Notes under the pieces: generated by a model
What the model was told of the DNA's origin: nothing
Seen by the model: the letters and a program-made list of their open reading frames with translations, nothing else
Databases searched by the model: none
Part shown: positions 1-10,138 of the stretch, piece after piece
How the letters are laid out: each line of letters starts with the position of its first letter
Numbering within the stretch: position 1 is the first letter of the stretch
Assembly (NCBI GenBank): GCA_017534835.1
Contig: JAFXVT010000055.1
Span: forward strand, 1 to 64,000
Length of the DNA stretch: 64,000 bases
Source of the DNA: Ruminococcus sp.
Lineage (GTDB): Bacteria > Bacillota > Clostridia > Oscillospirales > Ruminococcaceae
Direction: 5' to 3'
Made by a program: the position numbers and the translations under genes

Positions 1-333
1 ACAACAACAACTACTACTACGACTACCACTACAACTACTACAGAGGAAACAACTACAACCACTTCCGAGGAAACCACAACTACCACAACTACTACAGAGC
101 CTGTACAGAATATAGTATGGGGCGATGCAAACCTCGATAACAAGGTATCTGTAGCAGATGCAGTCGCTATCCTCCAGCACCTCGGCAACAAGGACAAGTA
201 CGGCCTCAAGCCGCAGGGACTTATCAATGCTGATGTATACGGCAACGGCGACGGCGTGACCGGCAATGACGCATTCACGATACAAAAGGTCGATGCCGGA
301 GTCTACTCCGTTTCCGACCTCCCCATTAAGTAA
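1..333 (+). CDS. Dockerin-bearing secreted protein, C-terminal fragment (5' end outside window)
   Basis: Reading frame 1 is open from the window edge to TAA at 331-333 (110 residues). It starts in a Thr/Glu-rich linker of about 35 residues, followed by a dockerin of about 70 residues. The first Ca-binding segment reads GDANLDNKVSVADAVAIL and a second, more divergent one is ADVYGNGDGVTGNDAFTIQ. Dockerins dock enzymes to cohesins of a cellulosome scaffoldin outside the cell. The linker and dockerin closely resemble the end of the xylanase at 35146-37968, so the missing part is probably another secreted plant-wall enzyme, but no catalytic domain is visible. A good terminator follows. Confidence 0.9.
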   Translation, partial: TTTTTTTTTTTTTTEETTTTTSEETTTTTTTTEPVQNIVWGDANLDNKVSVADAVAILQHLGNKDKYGLKPQGLINADVYGNGDGVTGNDAFTIQKVDAGVYSVSDLPIK

Positions 334-344
334 ACCTGTATCAT

Positions 345-380
345 CTCGGGTGATGAGAAATTCTCATCACCCGATTTTTT
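345..380 (+). terminator. Rho-independent terminator after dockerin gene
   Basis: A 12-bp stem (CGGGTGATGAGA paired with TCTCATCACCCG) is followed by a run of six T. It lies 12 bases after the stop codon of the dockerin gene. Confidence 0.85.
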
Positions 381-449
381 GTAATATCCGCTTCTCCGGC
401 TGAATATAATGACTTAGAAAATATTTTTCAAGAAATTATAAAAAAATGC

Positions 450-478
450 TTGACAAATCTTCTGCGGCGTGGTATAAT
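450..478 (+). promoter_or_regulatory. Promoter of the tRNA cluster
   Basis: Perfect -35 TTGACA (450-455), a 17-bp spacer and perfect -10 TATAAT (473-478) preceded by TGG, an extended -10. The first tRNA begins about 30 bases downstream, as expected for a stable-RNA promoter. Confidence 0.9.
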
Positions 479-509
479 ATACAAGTCGTCAGGCGACAAT
501 GATATGTGT

Positions 510-585
510 GGGGGTTTAGCTCAGCTGGGAGAGCATCTGCCTTACAAGCAGAGGGTCACAGGTTCGAGCACTGTAGTCCCCACCA
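510..585 (+). tRNA. tRNA-Val (anticodon TAC)
   Basis: The cloverleaf folds with acceptor GGGGGTT/AGTCCCC, anticodon loop CTTACAA (anticodon TAC at 543-545) and encoded CCA at 583-585. It is oddly built in the T arm: the stem ACAGG/ACTGT puts G53 opposite A61, where G-C is otherwise nearly universal. The three neighbouring tRNAs keep G53-C61. It is the first of four tRNAs sharing one promoter and terminator. Confidence 0.93.
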
Positions 586-587
586 TT

Positions 588-664
588 GGCCCGGTAGTTC
601 AGTTGGTTAGAACGCTAGCCTGTCACGCTAGAGGTCGTGAGTTCGAGCCTCATCCGGGTCGCCA
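588..664 (+). tRNA. tRNA-Asp (anticodon GTC)
   Basis: The cloverleaf has acceptor GGCCCGG/CCGGGTC, anticodon loop CTGTCAC giving GTC, T arm GTGAG-TTCGAGC-CTCAT, and encoded CCA. It begins 2 bases after tRNA-Val, so the cluster is processed from one transcript. Confidence 0.96.
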
Positions 665-666
665 TT

Positions 667-742
667 GCGGATTTAGCTCATCTGGTAGAGCGCCACCTTG
701 CCAAGGTGGAGGTAGCGAGTTCGAGCCTCGTAATCCGCTCCA
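667..742 (+). tRNA. tRNA-Gly (anticodon GCC)
   Basis: Acceptor GCGGATT/AATCCGC, anticodon stem CCACC/GGTGG with loop TTGCCAA (anticodon GCC), normal T arm and encoded CCA. It is the third gene of the cluster. Confidence 0.96.
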
Positions 743-746
743 AAAC

Positions 747-821
747 GGCGCTATAGCCAAGTGGTAAGGCAAGGGTCTGCAACACCCTGATTCCCCAGTT
801 CAAATCTGGGTGGCGCCTCCA
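747..821 (+). tRNA. tRNA-Cys (anticodon GCA)
   Basis: Acceptor GGCGCTA/TGGCGCC, anticodon loop CTGCAAC (anticodon GCA), T loop TTCAAAT and encoded CCA. It is the last gene of the cluster, with a terminator beginning 23 bases downstream. Confidence 0.96.
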
Positions 822-843
822 GCGCTGAGCGGGCGCGCGCAAT

Positions 844-879
844 TTCGCGGTTCAGTTTTTCTGAACCGCGAATTTTTTT
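844..879 (+). terminator. Terminator of the tRNA cluster
   Basis: A 12-bp stem (TTCGCGGTTCAG paired with CTGAACCGCGAA) with a T-rich loop is followed by seven T. A second weaker hairpin (TTCGG/CCGAA) with a T run lies near 944-968. Confidence 0.9.
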
Positions 880-988
880 CCGCGTTCCAAAGCGTATCTT
901 AATCGGTTCATATTCACAGCGCGTATACTCTAACGAATCGTGTTTCGGTTTCCGAAGCGCGTTTTTTTATTGTTCAAATAGTGCAGAC

Positions 989-1086
989 TTGCGAAGGGGA
1001 GCCCCCTTTGGCGGTTTCGCAGGATACCAAATATGGTGCCGTAACCTTACGGCTCGGTAGCCCACAAATTCCACTAAGGGAAGCAC
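989..1086 (+). repeat. Dispersed palindromic repeat, copy A
   Basis: About 100 bp that recur almost unchanged in the opposite orientation at 54391-54490. Shared blocks in order are GGGGAGCCCCCTTTGGCGG, TTTCGCAGGATACC, a CCGTAA-nn-TTACGGCTCGG core, TAGCCCACAAATTCC and CTAAGGGAAGCAC. The core is a near palindrome, and GGATACC can pair with GGTAGCC around it. With two terminators, it fills the 437 bases between the tRNAs and the V-ATPase operon; no gene is seen there. A computed reading frame across it is an artefact of the repeat. Confidence 0.8.
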
Positions 1087-1201
1087 ACTAACAGCGGTAG
1101 CTACTTTCACCGTTATCCATACGCGAGCCCTCCTCTCAGGGGTATTATTTATCCCTTCACTTATTAGTACCATTTTCTGCTGAAATGTCAAAGCAAAGAA
1201 T

Positions 1202-1236
1202 AAAAAAATCTCCGGAAGAGCAGCTCCTCCGGAGAT
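1202..1236 (-). terminator. Terminator of the V-ATPase operon
   Basis: On the minus strand the stem ATCTCCGGA/TCCGGAGAT encloses a short loop and is followed by seven T. It lies 22 bases past the stop codon of the last ATPase gene. Confidence 0.9.
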
Positions 1237-1258
1237 ATACATACTTACTATTGAAGCT

Positions 1259-1909
1259 TTAATTGAAATCGTGGCTCTGTCTGAGTACCATATCTTTTAC
1301 CTTCATCAGCGAGGTAGTCGTGGAGCGCTCATTCTCTGAGAGCTTCATCGTGATATACTTGATAGTCTCCTGATAATCGGGTATCATTATGTGCTCGAGA
1401 GCATTCACGCGGCGGCGTGTCTTCTCTATCTCGTCAGCCATCAGCTGACAAGCCTTCTCGACCTCCGCAAGACGTATCATCTTCGGAAAGATGTCGCTGA
1501 GCGCATTTACTGCGCCGTCGAGGTCAGTCGAGGTGAAGGCAGTGCCGTATGAGTAGATGTCGCTGGTGTCGCTTGTGCGGTATTTCGGGCTGAATACTGG
1601 GATATAAACGCTCATTACGTTCTTTTCGCCGACCTCCAGCTCTACCTCCTGCTTCGGCAGCATCAGCGCGGTCTCAAGCGCCTCTCTCTGCATCACTGAG
1701 CCTGCAACAGCCATATACCTGTCAGCTTCGGCGATAGCAGCCTCGACCTCTGAGCGGAGCTGTCTGTTCTCCTTTATGAGTATCATAAACTGGCGCATCA
1801 GCTCATCACGCTTGTCCTTCAGCAGCTTGTGACCCCTCTGTGCGGAGACGAGCTTCTTTTTCAGCTTGCTCAGCTCCATACGTGTAGGATTAACGTTAAG
1901 TCTTGCCAA
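1259..1909 (-). CDS. ntpD: V-type ATP synthase subunit D
   Basis: Subunit D is the central rotor shaft of the V/A-type ATPase: its coiled coil turns inside the A3B3 head and couples catalysis to the membrane ring. The 216-residue protein begins MARLNVNPTRMELSKLKKKL, the characteristic NPTR start, and has long heptad-rich helices at both ends (about 10-75 and 150-205), as in the family. It is the last gene of the nine-gene operon, starting 11 bases after the stop of subunit B and followed by the operon terminator. Gene names here follow the Enterococcus hirae ntp scheme. Confidence 0.96.
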   Translation of the reverse strand: MARLNVNPTRMELSKLKKKLVSAQRGHKLLKDKRDELMRQFMILIKENRQLRSEVEAAIAEADRYMAVAGSVMQREALETALMLPKQEVELEVGEKNVMSVYIPVFSPKYRTSDTSDIYSYGTAFTSTDLDGAVNALSDIFPKMIRLAEVEKACQLMADEIEKTRRRVNALEHIMIPDYQETIKYITMKLSENERSTTTSLMKVKDMVLRQSHDFN

Positions 1910-1920
1910 TGAAGCTCACC

Positions 1921-3297
1921 TCAGTCCTTCTTGTCGTAGTATTTGGCGAGGTACTCCTCCCTGATACGTCTGAGCTCGCTTCTCGGGAGCATTCTGAGAA
2001 GCTCCCAGCCGATAGAGAGCGTCTCCTCGATACTGCGGTTGTTATCGAAGCCCTGCGATACGTAGCGCTTCTCGAACTCGTCGGAGAATTTCGCATAGAT
2101 GAGGTCGATAGGCGTGAGAGCTGCTTCACCGAGCACGACCATCAGCTCCTTTGCGTCCTTTCCGCGTGCATATGCGGAGAAGAGCTGGTTCATCGTATCG
2201 GAGTGGTCCTCACGGGTCTTTCCCTTGCCGATACCCTTGTCCTTGAGTCGTGAAAGCGACGGAAGCACGTCCACAGGCGGATTTATGCCCTTTCTGTAGA
2301 GCTCACGCGAGAGGATTATCTGTCCCTCGGTGATGTAGCCTGTGAGGTCGGGGATGGGGTGGGTCTTGTCGTCCTCGGGCATTGTGAGGATAGGTATCAT
2401 CGTGATACTTCCCTCCTTGCCGTCCTGACGTCCTGCACGCTCATAGATCGAAGCGAGGTCGGTATACATATATCCGGGATAGCCGCGCCGTCCGGGCACC
2501 TCCTTGCGTGCTGCGGAGACCTCACGGAGAGCGTCGGCGTAGTTGGTTATATCCGTGAGGATGACGAGAACGTGCATCCCCTTCTCGAATGCGAGATATT
2601 CGGCAGCTGTGAGCGCCATTTTAGGTGTTGCGAGACGCTCGATAGCTGAGTCGTTGGCGAGGTTGACGAAGAGCACGGTACGGTCAAGAGCTCCTGTCTC
2701 ACGGAAGCTGCGGACGAAGTATTCCGACTCCTCGAAGGTTATGCCCATTGCTGCAAACACAACTGCAAACTGCTCATTATCGCCGAGAACTCGCGCCTGA
2801 CGCGCTATCTGAGCTGCGAGCTGAGCGTGCGGAAGTCCGCTCGCCGAGAAAATGGGCAGCTTCTGTCCGCGGACGAGAGTGTTCAGACCGTCGATAGCGG
2901 AAACTCCCGTCTGAATGAACTCCTGCGGATACTTTCTTGCAACAGGGTTCATCGGCAGACCGTTTACGTCCATACGCTTGTCGGGGATTATCTCGGGGCC
3001 GTCATCGATAGGACGTCCGAGACCGTCGAATACTCTTCCGAGCATATCCTCGGAAACTCCGAGCTCCATCTGGTGACCGGAGAAAACTACTGCGCTGTCC
3101 TTGAGATTGATACCGGCAGCGTTCTCGAAAAGCTGAACGAGCGCATTGCTGCCGTCTATCTCAAGCACCCGGCAGCGGCGCTTTTCGCCGTTTGCGAGCC
3201 TTATCTCAGCGAGCTCGCCGTATGTGACGTTCTCAACGTCCTTAACGAGCAGCAGAGGACCTGCTGCTTCCTCGATAGTTCTGTATTCTCTTGGCAT
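1921..3297 (-). CDS. ntpB: V-type ATP synthase subunit B
   Basis: Subunit B is the non-catalytic nucleotide-site subunit of the cytoplasmic A3B3 head. The 458 residues match the family length. Recognisable stretches are the N-terminal beta-barrel, [19 protein letters not shown] in the degenerate P-loop region (no GxxxxGKT Walker A motif, as expected for B), and the [20 protein letters not shown] segment. Its start codon overlaps the last base of subunit A's stop region, which indicates translational coupling. It acts with subunits A and D encoded on either side. Confidence 0.97.
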   Translation of the reverse strand: MPREYRTIEEAAGPLLLVKDVENVTYGELAEIRLANGEKRRCRVLEIDGSNALVQLFENAAGINLKDSAVVFSGHQMELGVSEDMLGRVFDGLGRPIDDGPEIIPDKRMDVNGLPMNPVARKYPQEFIQTGVSAIDGLNTLVRGQKLPIFSASGLPHAQLAAQIARQARVLGDNEQFAVVFAAMGITFEESEYFVRSFRETGALDRTVLFVNLANDSAIERLATPKMALTAAEYLAFEKGMHVLVILTDITNYADALREVSAARKEVPGRRGYPGYMYTDLASIYERAGRQDGKEGSITMIPILTMPEDDKTHPIPDLTGYITEGQIILSRELYRKGINPPVDVLPSLSRLKDKGIGKGKTREDHSDTMNQLFSAYARGKDAKELMVVLGEAALTPIDLIYAKFSDEFEKRYVSQGFDNNRSIEETLSIGWELLRMLPRSELRRIREEYLAKYYDKKD

Positions 3298-5066
3298 CAG
3301 TCTTCCTCCTTATTGAGCAGCCCGTCGAGCTCTGAGGATATTTCAACGGATATTTTCTCGAATTCCGCATCAGTCTCGTCCTCGCGGACGTACTTGAAAC
3401 GTCCTATCTTCTCGCGCACGGGGAGCTCTGCGACCATTTCGATGTCTGCACCCTTTGCGACAGCTGCCTCTGCTTCATCGTTGAAGCCAAGTATCAGCTT
3501 CATCATATACAGCTGCTTCTTGAGGCTCGTATAAGTATCTATCTCGTGGAACGCGAGCTGGTGCAGGAAGTCCTCACGGATAGAGCGCGCGGTCTCCATT
3601 TTCAGACGGTCGCCTGCTGAGAGGGCATCCATACCGATGAGCTTCACTATCTCCTTCAGCTCAGCCTCATCGTGAAGGATAGACATAAATCTTGCACGCA
3701 GCTTCATCCAGTCCTTCGATACATTATTGTTATACCATTCTGCAAGCGAATCTGCGTAGAGCGAATAGCTCGTCAGCCAGTTTATAGCCGGGAAGTGACG
3801 CTGATATGCGAGGTTGGAGTCAAGTCCCCAGAACACCTTTACGATACGCAGCGTTGCCTGTGAAACAGGCTCGGATATATCACCGCCGGGAGGCGAGACC
3901 GCGCCGATAACCGAGAGGGCGCCCTCTCTTCCGACAGTGCCGGTCGAGATAACACGTCCTGCGCGCTCATAGAACTGAGCGAGACGGCTTCCGAGATAAG
4001 CCGGATAGCCCTCGTCACCGGGCATTTCCTCGAGACGTCCCGACATCTCACGCAGAGCCTCTGCCCAGCGCGACGTAGAATCCGCCATAAGAGCTACTGA
4101 ATAGCCCATATCGCGGTAGTATTCGGCGATAGTGATGCCCGTGTAAACGGACGCCTCACGCGCCGCAACAGGCATATCCGATGTGTTCGCGATGAGAACG
4201 GTTCGCTCCATCAGTGACTTTCCGGTCTTGGGGTCGATGAGCTCCGGGAACTCGTTCAGAACGTCGGTCATTTCGTTTCCGCGCTCGCCGCAGCCGATAT
4301 ATACGATGATGTCAGCCTCCGCCCACTTTGCAAGCTGGTGCTGAGTAACGGTCTTGCCGCTTCCGAAGGGTCCGGGGATAGCCGCAACACCGCCCTTTGC
4401 GATCGGGAACAGGCAATCGATGACGCGCTGACCTGTTATAAGAGGCATATCCGGCGAGAGCTTTTTGTTGTATGGTCTGCCGCTTCTTACGCCCCATTTC
4501 TGCATCATAGTGAGGCTGCGCTCGCCCTTTTCGGTCTCAAGCACGCACACTGTCTCATCGACGGTGAACTCGCCCTCCTTCACGGACTTTACCTTTCCTC
4601 TTACGCCGTTTGGCACCATTATCTTGTGCAGGACTATATCGGTCTCAGGCACAGTTCCGATGATATCACCGCCGATGACCTCGTCACCGACCTTGACTGT
4701 GGGAGTGAACTTCCACTTCCTGTCGCGCTTGAGCGAGGGGACCTCAACTCCGCGTGCGAGGTTGTTTCCGCAGACCTTGCGGATGTCATCGAGCGGACGC
4801 TGTATACCGTCGTAAATGCTGCCGATGAGTCCGGGTCCGAGCTCTGCGCTCATAGGCTCGCCGGTAGATTCGACAGCCTCCCCCGTTCCGAGCCCTGCTG
4901 TCTCCTCGTATACCTGAATGGAGGCGCGGTCGCCGTGCATTTCTATTATCTCGCCGATAAGACGCTTCTCACTTACGCGGACAACGTCGAACATATTGGC
5001 GTCTCTCATTCCCTCCGCAACGACGAGAGGACCTGAGATCTTGACTATATTTCCTATACTTGCCAA
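3297..5066 (-). CDS. ntpA: V-type ATP synthase subunit A (catalytic)
   Basis: This is the catalytic ATP-hydrolysing or synthesising subunit of the head. It has 589 residues, with an N-terminal barrel, the A-type-specific insertion around residues 110-200, and a perfect Walker A motif GPFGSGKT at 232-239. The arginine/glutamate region [12 protein letters not shown] follows. The start ATG is preceded by an AGAAGGAGAA-type Shine-Dalgarno. It sits between subunit F (upstream in transcription) and B, the standard order in clostridial V-ATPase operons. Confidence 0.98.
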   Translation of the reverse strand: MASIGNIVKISGPLVVAEGMRDANMFDVVRVSEKRLIGEIIEMHGDRASIQVYEETAGLGTGEAVESTGEPMSAELGPGLIGSIYDGIQRPLDDIRKVCGNNLARGVEVPSLKRDRKWKFTPTVKVGDEVIGGDIIGTVPETDIVLHKIMVPNGVRGKVKSVKEGEFTVDETVCVLETEKGERSLTMMQKWGVRSGRPYNKKLSPDMPLITGQRVIDCLFPIAKGGVAAIPGPFGSGKTVTQHQLAKWAEADIIVYIGCGERGNEMTDVLNEFPELIDPKTGKSLMERTVLIANTSDMPVAAREASVYTGITIAEYYRDMGYSVALMADSTSRWAEALREMSGRLEEMPGDEGYPAYLGSRLAQFYERAGRVISTGTVGREGALSVIGAVSPPGGDISEPVSQATLRIVKVFWGLDSNLAYQRHFPAINWLTSYSLYADSLAEWYNNNVSKDWMKLRARFMSILHDEAELKEIVKLIGMDALSAGDRLKMETARSIREDFLHQLAFHEIDTYTSLKKQLYMMKLILGFNDEAEAAVAKGADIEMVAELPVREKIGRFKYVREDETDAEFEKISVEISSELDGLLNKEED

Positions 5067-5082
5067 AGTTGCTTCTCCTTTC

Positions 5083-5406
5083 TCAATTAAGGATATCCGA
5101 ACCTACAGCCTTTTCGACTGCCTCGTGAAGTGCTCTCATACCGTCGCCGGTATTGCCCTCGATAGCAGGTATCAGCACTATCGACGGGAGCCTGCTGCTC
5201 CTGTACTTTTTGATCGTGTCAGCAGCGAGGGCTGCTGCCGGCTCGGTGATGTATATTACCGCGAAATCGTTTGCCGCGAGCCTGTTTATCAGCTTTGTGA
5301 TCCTGGCTCCGTCGGTCTCGCAGAACACGGACAGTCCGAGAGCCGCAAAGCCGGATACGCTTGCGGTGTCGCCGATGACGGCTGTCTTGTAATTCGTATC
5401 AGACAT
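5083..5406 (-). CDS. ntpG: V-type ATP synthase subunit F
   Basis: Small central-stalk subunit that binds D and the shaft base. The 107 residues begin [13 protein letters not shown] and contain the AVIYITE segment typical of the Rossmann-like F fold. It overlaps the end of subunit C by 8 bases and ends 16 bases before the start of subunit A. The symbol follows E. hirae naming, where ntpG encodes the F-like subunit. Confidence 0.92.
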   Translation of the reverse strand: MSDTNYKTAVIGDTASVSGFAALGLSVFCETDGARITKLINRLAANDFAVIYITEPAAALAADTIKKYRSSRLPSIVLIPAIEGNTGDGMRALHEAVEKAVGSDILN

Positions 5407-6340
5407 ACAGCTTTCTCATCCTTTCCGTGATAGTTTCCCGGTCAGTGCCGGATTCCTTGCATACCGTGATGATACGCAGATTTTTCAGCTCTGCCTCAGC
5501 TGCGATGAAGTACGCAGCGAGAGGGTCAGCGCCGAATGCCTGCATACGTGCGCCCTCGGCGAGCTCCATTATCACGTCATCGCACCATTTCTCGAATTTA
5601 GCCGGCGATTCCGCGAGCAGCCTTGCCGCATCGCCCCAGCTCGTCGATTCGAGGAAGCTGAAAAGCCCCTCTGTCCCGCCGAGCGATGCACGGACGAGCT
5701 GCTCCTTGTCGAGTCCGCTGCTGCCGCAAACGGCAGTTTCGATGAATGAACGCTGCTTCTTCATACGGCAGCACCGATAGGCTGTCTTTATATCCGCACA
5801 GACCGTAACGAGCTGTGCATACTTCTTCATAAAATCGCTTCCCGACTTCTCCGCAGCCGCCTGCATAGCCTTCATACAGGCAGTATCCACGAGCGAATCA
5901 GCAAGCTGTCCGTCGAGCGTCCTTGTCAGGAGCTCATACGCCTGTGCAGCCGTGTCACTGATATACTCAGGGAGCTGCTCGTACTCCTTCGCGGAAAGCA
6001 CCGGATACAGCGCTTCGAGGTCGAGGTTCGTAGGACGGATATAGTATCCCTGCGGCTCCTTTCCTGCAATCATCGACTTCAGTGCAGCCTTGAGGTTGTG
6101 GAAATCGTTCCTGTAGAGGAGTATCTCCAGCTCCCTGCAATCGGGAGCATAGCCGCGCAAGGTATCCCATACGCCCTCGAGCGTGAGCTCCTCTGAGCCT
6201 GTGCCGCGCTTTGCAGCAACAATGTTTTCGAGCTCAGACCTTGTGGCTGAGCTTATCAGCTGCTCGATGTCCGAGCGGCTGAGCAGCGAATTCTCCATCG
6301 CCCTTACTGCGGCAACAGCGTTTGCATATTTTGTGCCCAT
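5399..6340 (-). CDS. ntpC: V-type ATP synthase subunit C
   Basis: Subunit C is the funnel-shaped adaptor connecting the rotor shaft (D/F) to the membrane K ring. The 313 residues begin MGTKYANAVAAVRAMENSLL; the YANAVAAVRAME start is typical. The rest is mostly helical, as in the three-lobed family. The start overlaps the stop of subunit E by one base and the end overlaps F, so the genes are tightly coupled. Confidence 0.93.
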   Translation of the reverse strand: MGTKYANAVAAVRAMENSLLSRSDIEQLISSATRSELENIVAAKRGTGSEELTLEGVWDTLRGYAPDCRELEILLYRNDFHNLKAALKSMIAGKEPQGYYIRPTNLDLEALYPVLSAKEYEQLPEYISDTAAQAYELLTRTLDGQLADSLVDTACMKAMQAAAEKSGSDFMKKYAQLVTVCADIKTAYRCCRMKKQRSFIETAVCGSSGLDKEQLVRASLGGTEGLFSFLESTSWGDAARLLAESPAKFEKWCDDVIMELAEGARMQAFGADPLAAYFIAAEAELKNLRIITVCKESGTDRETITERMRKLYV

Positions 6341-6951
6341 CAGACCACCTGCCCGAACAATTCTCTTGCGGCTGTATCTCTCACGCCCTCGCGCTCCGCC
6401 TCAACGACAGCGCGGAAGCTGCAATTCTCGGAGATGAGCCCGTATGACAGAATGAAGCCGTTTTCAATGTCGGCAGGCTCAGAGGCGAGCTTAACGCTTC
6501 CTCCGAGCTTTCCAGCCTCTGCCGAGAGAGACTTCATAAGCGTATCGGGTACACGGCTGAGGTCTCGCCTGCTGAGAGCGAGCACGCCCTCGCCCTTTCT
6601 GAGCCTTTTTACGGCAAGGCGCTCGATAACTGCGAAATATTCGCTGTCAGGGAGCTTGTCGAGCTTGCTCAGCGCCGCCTCGACCGTCTCGTCGATGAGG
6701 GCTATCTTCCTTGCGAGGATACGGCGCTTAACAGCCGCATCTGCCGATGAACAGGCATTCTCGAGATCGCGTCCGAGCTGCTCGGTCGTCTTTCTGATAT
6801 AGTCCTCATATGCTTTTTCTGCCTTTTCGTTTCCGTCGTAGATCAGAGCGGAAGCTCTGCGCTCCGCTGCTGCGACGAGGTTCTCTTCAGTCTGCTTCTG
6901 CTGGGAGTCGATCATATTCAGTATCTCTTCGATTCCTGACATATCCTGCAC
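6340..6951 (-). CDS. ntpE: V-type ATP synthase subunit E
   Basis: Peripheral-stalk subunit. The 203-residue protein has an N-terminal helix rich in Glu, Ala, Lys and Arg (residues about 5-100, coiled coil) and a C-terminal globular part, the normal E layout. In the complex it pairs with the small coiled-coil subunit encoded first in the operon to form the stator stalk. It begins 8 bases after the stop of subunit K. Confidence 0.92.
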   Translation of the reverse strand: MQDMSGIEEILNMIDSQQKQTEENLVAAAERRASALIYDGNEKAEKAYEDYIRKTTEQLGRDLENACSSADAAVKRRILARKIALIDETVEAALSKLDKLPDSEYFAVIERLAVKRLRKGEGVLALSRRDLSRVPDTLMKSLSAEAGKLGGSVKLASEPADIENGFILSYGLISENCSFRAVVEAEREGVRDTAARELFGQVV

Positions 6952-6959
6952 CTCCGTGA

Positions 6960-9399
<2,440 letters not shown>

Positions 9400-9434
9400 C
9401 TAAAATATCACCCTCCTTCAACAAATATCCTCAT

Positions 9435-9746
9435 TCAGCTGAAAAATCTGCCGATGATAGCTTCCACTGCCCTGCCGGAATTAGCCGCTGCCGTTTTTTC
9501 GAGCTTGCTCAGCTCCGCTGCGCATTCCTCGTCAGCCTTGCCGGTGTACTCTGCGAGCCTGCGCTTGTTCTCCTCACGCAGCCGGCTCATTTCGGTCTTA
9601 GCGTCGGAAAGGCGCTTCTGAGCAGCTATCGAAGCCCTCTGCTCGGCTTCGGTGACTATCTCATCAGCTCTTGCACGCGCCTGTGCGGACTTTTTATCTG
9701 CCTCCGCTTCGGCTGCAAGTATTTTTTTTACTGCCTCAGATGCCAT
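9435..9746 (-). CDS. ntpF: V-type ATP synthase peripheral-stalk coiled-coil subunit (H/G type)
   Basis: First gene of the operon. The 103-residue protein is almost entirely a charged Ala/Glu/Lys/Arg coiled coil, as expected of the G/H stalk subunit that pairs with E. I start it at the ATG at 9746 (MASEAVKKIL): GGAGG lies 7 bases upstream (9754-9758 on the plus strand), whereas the ATG 18 bases further out overlaps that ribosome site. The sequence is low in complexity, so the family call rests on operon position and length as well as composition. Confidence 0.85.
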   Translation of the reverse strand: MASEAVKKILAAEAEADKKSAQARARADEIVTEAEQRASIAAQKRLSDAKTEMSRLREENKRRLAEYTGKADEECAAELSKLEKTAAANSGRAVEAIIGRFFS

Positions 9747-9762
9747 ACAGTACCTCCTTTGC

Positions 9763-9785
9763 AAAAATGACCGTTAGTCATTTTA
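9763..9785. promoter_or_regulatory. Small palindrome in the V-ATPase leader
   Basis: AAAATGAC-cgtta-GTCATTTT forms an 8-bp inverted repeat between the proximal promoter and the first ribosome-binding site. It could be an operator or an mRNA hairpin; no regulator is identified. Confidence 0.4.
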
Positions 9786-9793
9786 TAATCCAT

Positions 9794-9822
9794 ATTATAC
9801 CACTCTGTCTGAGCTTTGTCAA
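9794..9822 (-). promoter_or_regulatory. Proximal promoter of the V-ATPase operon
   Basis: On the minus strand: perfect TTGACA (9817-9822), 17-bp spacer ending in TGG, and perfect TATAAT (9794-9799). It lies about 50 bases upstream of the first ATPase gene. Confidence 0.9.
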
Positions 9823-9945
9823 TAGTTTTTGAGAAAAATATTGACTGATGTTCATTTTTTCGCAATGCTGCACTGCTGTACGTAAACAGAAGGGAGCTAT
9901 CCCTACAGACAGCTCCCCTTTGCGCAATTTCATCACGACGATGAT

Positions 9946-9974
9946 ATTATACCACATCTGCAAGCTTTTGTCAA
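9946..9974 (-). promoter_or_regulatory. Distal promoter, same direction as V-ATPase operon
   Basis: A second perfect TTGACA-17-TATAAT set on the minus strand, with the same TGG before the -10 and similar flanks to the proximal promoter. Its transcript would pass through a GGGAGCT/AGCTCCC hairpin (about 9890-9918) before reaching the proximal promoter. The 390 bases from 9747 to 10138 hold only these promoters, the hairpin and the cca promoter; no convincing gene is seen. Confidence 0.8.
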
Positions 9975-10079
9975 CACACATTTACTCAATAAAAAGCGGA
10001 AAAATGTCCGGAAATGACAGAAATGGCAGTATTTTTGCCGCGTCCGGACCATACACACCGAAGTTTTACGCCGCGTCTG

Positions 10080-10108
10080 TTGCTATTTCCAAATATTTAT
10101 GCTATAAT
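10080..10108 (+). promoter_or_regulatory. Promoter of cca-pflA (repeated promoter cassette, copy 1)
   Basis: -35 TTGCTA (10080-10085), 17-bp spacer and -10 TATAAT (10103-10108). The preceding bases (CCGAAGTTTTACGCCGCG) and TTGCTATTTC recur upstream of three other -10 boxes in the window. It lies about 30 bases from the TTG start of cca. Confidence 0.8.
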
Positions 10109-10138
10109 CTAAGAAGTACCTATGAAGGCGGTGACGAT

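Noticed and set aside
450..767. 105-residue open frame across the tRNA cluster
   Set aside because: It runs through the promoter and three tRNAs; no ribosome site or protein family.
967..1242. 91-residue minus-strand frame with a PLVEFVGYRAVRL stretch
   Set aside because: It is produced by the palindromic repeat (copy A) and the operon terminator. The same residues arise from copy D, so it is a repeat artefact.
9778..9981. 67-residue minus-strand frame upstream of the V-ATPase operon
   Set aside because: It covers both promoters, has no ribosome site at its start, and its sequence mostly reflects the hairpin in the leader.
9848..10138. N-terminal extension of the CCA enzyme by 97 codons
   Set aside because: It lies upstream of the promoter -10 at 10103 and does not look like protein of this family. 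TTG at 10139 has the ribosome site.
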